From: Lachnospiraceae bacterium UBA4316
GTDB taxonomy: Bacteria > Bacillota > Clostridia > Lachnospirales > Lachnospiraceae
NCBI GenBank assembly: GCA_002394535.1
Contig: DGUG01000100.1
Coordinates: 1 to 27,310, forward strand
DNA length: 27,310 nucleotides
Direction: 5' to 3'
In this document: positions 25,131 to 27,310 of the stretch, in pieces
Layout of the letters: every line of letters starts with the position of its first letter
How positions within the stretch are numbered: position 1 is the stretch's first letter
The notes under the pieces: model-generated
Told to the model about the DNA's origin: nothing
Databases searched by the model: none
The model's input: the letters and a program-made list of their open reading frames with translations, nothing else
Translations under genes and position numbers: made by a program

Positions 25131-25445
25131 ATGGCAGAATTAACAATTACGAAAGATAATTTCGAACAGGAAGTTTTGAAGGCGGATAAGCCTGTAATCA
25201 TTGATTTCTGGGCTCCGTGGTGCGGCCCCTGCAAGATGATGGGACCTGTTATCGAGAAGTTTGCAGAGGAGTATTCCGACAAATACATTGTCGGAAAAGT
25301 TAATGTTGATGAAGAAGAAGATCTTGCCGGACAATTCAACATAATGAGCATTCCGACGATTAAAGTGTTTAAGAACGGCAAAGAGAGCGCATCGGCTCTG
25401 GGAGTACAGCCTATCGAAAAACTGCTTGAACTTGTTGAAGGCTGA
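25131..25445 (+). CDS. trxA: Thioredoxin
   Basis: A 104-residue thioredoxin: dithiol-disulfide reductant of the cytoplasm. The active site FWAPWCGPCKMM has C31 and C34, and the cis-proline loop is MSIPTIKVFKNGK near 74-86. There is no signal peptide. A near-perfect AAAGGAGGAAAAC ribosome site precedes the ATG, and the DUF362 gene ends only 32 bases upstream, so the two probably share a message. No thioredoxin reductase gene is beside it. It could serve the general thiol pool or keep the neighbouring Fe-S enzymes reduced. Confidence 0.97.
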   Translation: MAELTITKDNFEQEVLKADKPVIIDFWAPWCGPCKMMGPVIEKFAEEYSDKYIVGKVNVDEEEDLAGQFNIMSIPTIKVFKNGKESASALGVQPIEKLLELVEG

Positions 25446-25460
25446 TCAAACTGATATAAT
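25432..25460 (+). promoter_or_regulatory. Strong promoter of the small membrane-protein pair
   Basis: TTGTTG (25432-25437), a 17-base spacer and a perfect TATAAT (25455-25460) with an extended -10 TGA immediately before it. The -35 lies within the last codons of trxA. The start point would be near 25467, about 29 bases before the next ATG. Confidence 0.68.
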
Positions 25461-25495
25461 CTTATTAATACTTACTTAATCGCTGGAGGTGGATC

Positions 25496-25891
25496 ATGGC
25501 TTGTTTTTTAGTACCGGCTTCGGAAGCCGTTGTAACGACTGTTGCACAGAAGATAATTGAATCAAAAGAAAAAAAGGATAATGTTCAGGAAAATGAATCC
25601 GTGAATGAGATTCCGAAAGTCAGGTTCTCGGAAAAACTGTCATGGCTTAACAAAATGCTTTGGGGAGGAAGTGCACTTCTTGCTTTTGAGCATGTATGGC
25701 ATGGAGAGGTTATACCGACTGCTCCTTTCCTGACTGCGGTTCAGAATGGAGAAACCGCGGATATGCTTGCCGAAATGGGCACAGCCGGTGTCGGGATGGC
25801 AGTTCTTGTTACCCTTGTTTGGGGTGGAATGGTTGCTGCGTCTGGTGTGATTGAGCGTAGAAAAGAGAATTCGGTAAAGGAGGAAGCTTAG
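25496..25891 (+). CDS. Uncharacterised small membrane protein A
   Basis: I do not recognise a named family. The 131-residue product starts with MACFLVPASEAVVTTVAQKI, a weakly hydrophobic N-terminus, then a charged linker (about 24-44). Two likely membrane helices follow: WLNKMLWGGSALLAFEHVWHG (about 50-70) and GTAGVGMAVLVTLVWGGMVAA (about 97-117), ending in a charged tail. Two histidines (in EHVWHGE) sit at the edge of the first helix, which could be metal- or heme-binding positions, though this is speculative. The ribosome site TGGAGGTGG is strong and the gene has its own strong promoter. The partner gene starts 2 bases after its stop with a perfect ribosome site, so the two proteins probably act together. 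Confidence 0.82.
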   Translation: MACFLVPASEAVVTTVAQKIIESKEKKDNVQENESVNEIPKVRFSEKLSWLNKMLWGGSALLAFEHVWHGEVIPTAPFLTAVQNGETADMLAEMGTAGVGMAVLVTLVWGGMVAASGVIERRKENSVKEEA

Positions 25892-25892
25892 C

Positions 25893-26207
25893 ATGACACT
25901 TCTTGTAACTGTATTTGCGGCTATAATCAGCACGATTTTATGGTACATGAAAGCACCAGACAACTCCATGCAGCTCGGTACACTTTGCCTTATGTACTGG
26001 GGCGCATCAATAATGTGGCTTGTTGATGCAATCGTGGAATACTCAGAAGTCGGAGCCGAATTCTTCAGGCAAAGCGGAGCCGATATGTTAAACGATTCAT
26101 ACCTTGGCCTATCGGTTGTGGCGCTGGGGCTGATCATATGGCTTGTCATATTGTTTATTAAAGATCCCAGAGGTGTTATCAGAAACTCACTGATTAAAAA
26201 CAACTGA
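25893..26207 (+). CDS. Uncharacterised small membrane protein B
   Basis: A 104-residue protein without a recognisable family. Three hydrophobic helices are apparent: about 2-19 (TLLVTVFAAIISTILWYM), 27-47 (LGTLCLMYWGASIMWLVDAI) and 74-95 (ALGLIIWLVILFI part), with a short acidic and aromatic loop between the second and third (EYSEVGAEFFRQSGADML) and a basic C-terminal end. The ribosome site AAAGGAGGAAG lies inside the last codons of protein A with 8-base spacing. The pair ends in an intrinsic terminator, so together they make a two-gene operon. High tryptophan content in both helices and in its partner is notable. Confidence 0.82.
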   Translation: MTLLVTVFAAIISTILWYMKAPDNSMQLGTLCLMYWGASIMWLVDAIVEYSEVGAEFFRQSGADMLNDSYLGLSVVALGLIIWLVILFIKDPRGVIRNSLIKNN

Positions 26208-26218
26208 CTATTTATACG

Positions 26219-26251
26219 GGCGGTTTTGTTTTTACGAAACCGCCTTTACTT
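26219..26251 (+). terminator. Intrinsic terminator after the membrane-protein pair
   Basis: An 8-base-pair GC-rich stem, GGCGGTTT (26219-26226) with AAACCGCC (26237-26244), a 10-base loop, and a T-rich tail TTTACTT. The stem precedes the larB start by about 40 bases; no convincing promoter for larB was found in between. Confidence 0.75.
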
Positions 26252-26285
26252 ATGGCAAACAAAGGTTTTATTCGGAAAACAAGAG

Positions 26286-27035
26286 ATGAACAGTGATATC
26301 AGAGCAATTCTTGAAGATGTAAGGGACAAAAGAATACCGGTAGAAGAGGCAGCATTAAGACTAAAAGAGATGCCCTTTGATGATATTGATTTTGCAAAGG
26401 TTGATACACACCGCAAGCTGCGTCAGGGAAGCGCCGAAGTAATATACGGTGCGGGAAAATCAGCAGAGCAGATAAGAGGAATAGTTGCTTCAATGAGAAA
26501 GAACGGGCAGGACAGTATCTTGATCACCCGTCTTTCGGATGAAGCCTATCGGGAACTGTCTGATATAGATAACATATGTTATCACAAGGAAGCGCGTATA
26601 GCTGTATGCGGCAGTATGCACAAGCCGGACGGTATAGGAAAGATTGTTGTGGCAACAGCTGGAACAAGTGATATTCCTGTTGCCGAGGAGGCTGCGGTTA
26701 CAGCCCAGTTTCTCGGAAACGAAGTTGTCAGGCTGTATGATGTGGGTGTATCGGGACTTCATAGATTATTGGCTCATCTTGATGATATAATGAGTGCAAT
26801 GGTGATAATAGCAATTGCTGGGATGGAGGGTGCACTCGCAAGTGTTATCGGGGGTCTGTCGGATTGCCCTGTAATTGCAGTCCCCACCAGTGTGGGCTAC
26901 GGAGCAGCATTTGAGGGTCTTACGGCACTTCTTGCAATGCTCAATTCCTGTGCCAGCGGTGTATCCGTTGTAAATATTGATAACGGTTTCGGAGCAGGAT
27001 ATGTCGCAAACATGATCAATCACATCAATAAATGA
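26286..27035 (+). CDS. larB: Nickel-pincer cofactor biosynthesis protein LarB
   Basis: PurE-like carboxylase/hydrolase that makes pyridinium-3,5-biscarboxylic acid mononucleotide from nicotinic acid adenine dinucleotide, the first step to the nickel-pincer nucleotide cofactor of lactate racemase and related LarA enzymes. The 249-residue protein has the N-terminal helical part with the FAKVDTHRKLRQGSAEVIYG stretch (36-55), the PurE-like ATAGTSDIPVAEEA (123-136) and the C-terminal NSCASGVSVVNIDNGFGAG (220-238) with the family's conserved cysteine at 222. The ATG at 26286 gives the standard N-terminus; the frame is open earlier through the terminator but that part has no homology. The ribosome site is weak. 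larC follows after 37 bases. Confidence 0.95.
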   Translation: MNSDIRAILEDVRDKRIPVEEAALRLKEMPFDDIDFAKVDTHRKLRQGSAEVIYGAGKSAEQIRGIVASMRKNGQDSILITRLSDEAYRELSDIDNICYHKEARIAVCGSMHKPDGIGKIVVATAGTSDIPVAEEAAVTAQFLGNEVVRLYDVGVSGLHRLLAHLDDIMSAMVIIAIAGMEGALASVIGGLSDCPVIAVPTSVGYGAAFEGLTALLAMLNSCASGVSVVNIDNGFGAGYVANMINHINK

Positions 27036-27072
27036 ATTGTCCGATAATATTGACAGAAGGCAGGAAGCATTT

Positions 27073-27310
27073 ATGAAAACGTTATTTCTTGATCTTGGAA
27101 TGGGCGCTGCGGGCGATATGCTGACGGCGGCTTTATATGAGCTTTTGGATGAAAACGGGAGAAAATCATTTATTGATAAAATGAATTCCCTCGGACTTAC
27201 GGATGTAAAAGTATCTGCCGAAAGAACAAGCAAATGCGGAATATGCGGCACTCACATTACCGTTAGTGTAGCAGGACATGTTGAGGGAGAACATGATCAT
27301 GGACACCATC
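27073..27310 (+). CDS. larC: Nickel insertion protein LarC, N-terminal fragment
   Basis: CTP-dependent nickel insertase (cyclometallase) for the pincer cofactor. Only the first 79 residues are in the window; the frame runs off the end. It starts with the family sequence MKTLFLDLGMGAAGDMLTAAL and continues with LGLTDVKVSAERTSKCGICGTHITV. It then enters the beginning of the His-rich segment (EHDHGHH) that binds nickel in homologues. AGGAAG lies 5 bases before the ATG. In some lactobacilli the gene is read by a programmed frameshift between larC1 and larC2; whether that applies here cannot be seen. Confidence 0.95.
   Translation, partial: MKTLFLDLGMGAAGDMLTAALYELLDENGRKSFIDKMNSLGLTDVKVSAERTSKCGICGTHITVSVAGHVEGEHDHGHH

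Noticed and set aside
26766..27251. A 161-codon minus-strand frame across the larB-larC junction
   Set aside because: Both plus-strand genes are clear family members; the reverse frame lacks start signals and homology.
1..27310. Mobile elements, CRISPR arrays, tRNA or rRNA genes
   Set aside because: No transposase, integrase, direct-repeat array, terminal inverted repeats or tRNA-like cloverleaf was found by reading both strands.

Overview
The window reads as a core chromosomal segment from an anaerobic Firmicute, most likely a Lachnospiraceae-type Clostridium relative (Butyrivibrio/Roseburia-like; genus not resolvable by eye). Reasons: the conserved Firmicutes block smc-ftsY / ylxM-ffh-rpsP-khpA-rimM-trmD-rplS-lepB-rbgA-rnhB-(ylqG)-(ylqH)-yraN, purine-rich AGGAGG ribosome binding sites, consensus sigma-A type promoters with 17-base spacers, moderate GC, and oxygen-sensitive style enzymes (Fe-S flavoenzyme, DUF362 ferredoxin, aconitase X). 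I saw no mobile element, CRISPR array, tRNA or rRNA, and no intergenic stretch above about 140 bases.

Region 1 (1-7729), secretion and translation. The 3' end of smc is followed by ftsY and an overlapping threonine dehydratase gene. A monocistronic gene for a secreted Ala-rich coiled-coil protein follows, with its own promoter and strong terminator. The ylxM-ffh-rpsP-khpA-rimM-trmD run is tightly packed. Its promoter has its -35 box inside the preceding terminator hairpin and its -10 box only 10 bases before the ylxM ATG, so the message should be almost leaderless. rplS has a separate promoter and a folded leader.

Region 2 (7745-13245), protein export and RNA processing: two different type I signal peptidases flank rbgA, then rnhB, a FliK-like protein, a stand-alone FlhB C-terminal-like protein, and yraN. 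Most of these genes abut or overlap. yraN converges on prs with overlapping stop codons.

Region 3 (13242-17751): a long-form PRPP synthetase on the minus strand, divergent gltX, and a compact UvrD/PcrA-type helicase.

Region 4 (17767-27310), accessory redox metabolism. A seven-helix hybrid sensor kinase overlaps by 8 bases a gene for an Old Yellow Enzyme-type Fe-S flavoenzyme, followed by the large and small subunits of aconitase X. A separate promoter then drives a DUF362 double-ferredoxin protein and thioredoxin. Another strong promoter drives two small uncharacterised membrane proteins ending in a terminator. The window closes with larB and the start of larC, which make the nickel-pincer cofactor. 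My main candidate for something undescribed is this kinase / enoate-reductase-like / aconitase X / DUF362 set. It suggests dehydration of a hydroxy acid followed by reduction of the resulting C=C bond, but the substrate cannot be read from the sequence.
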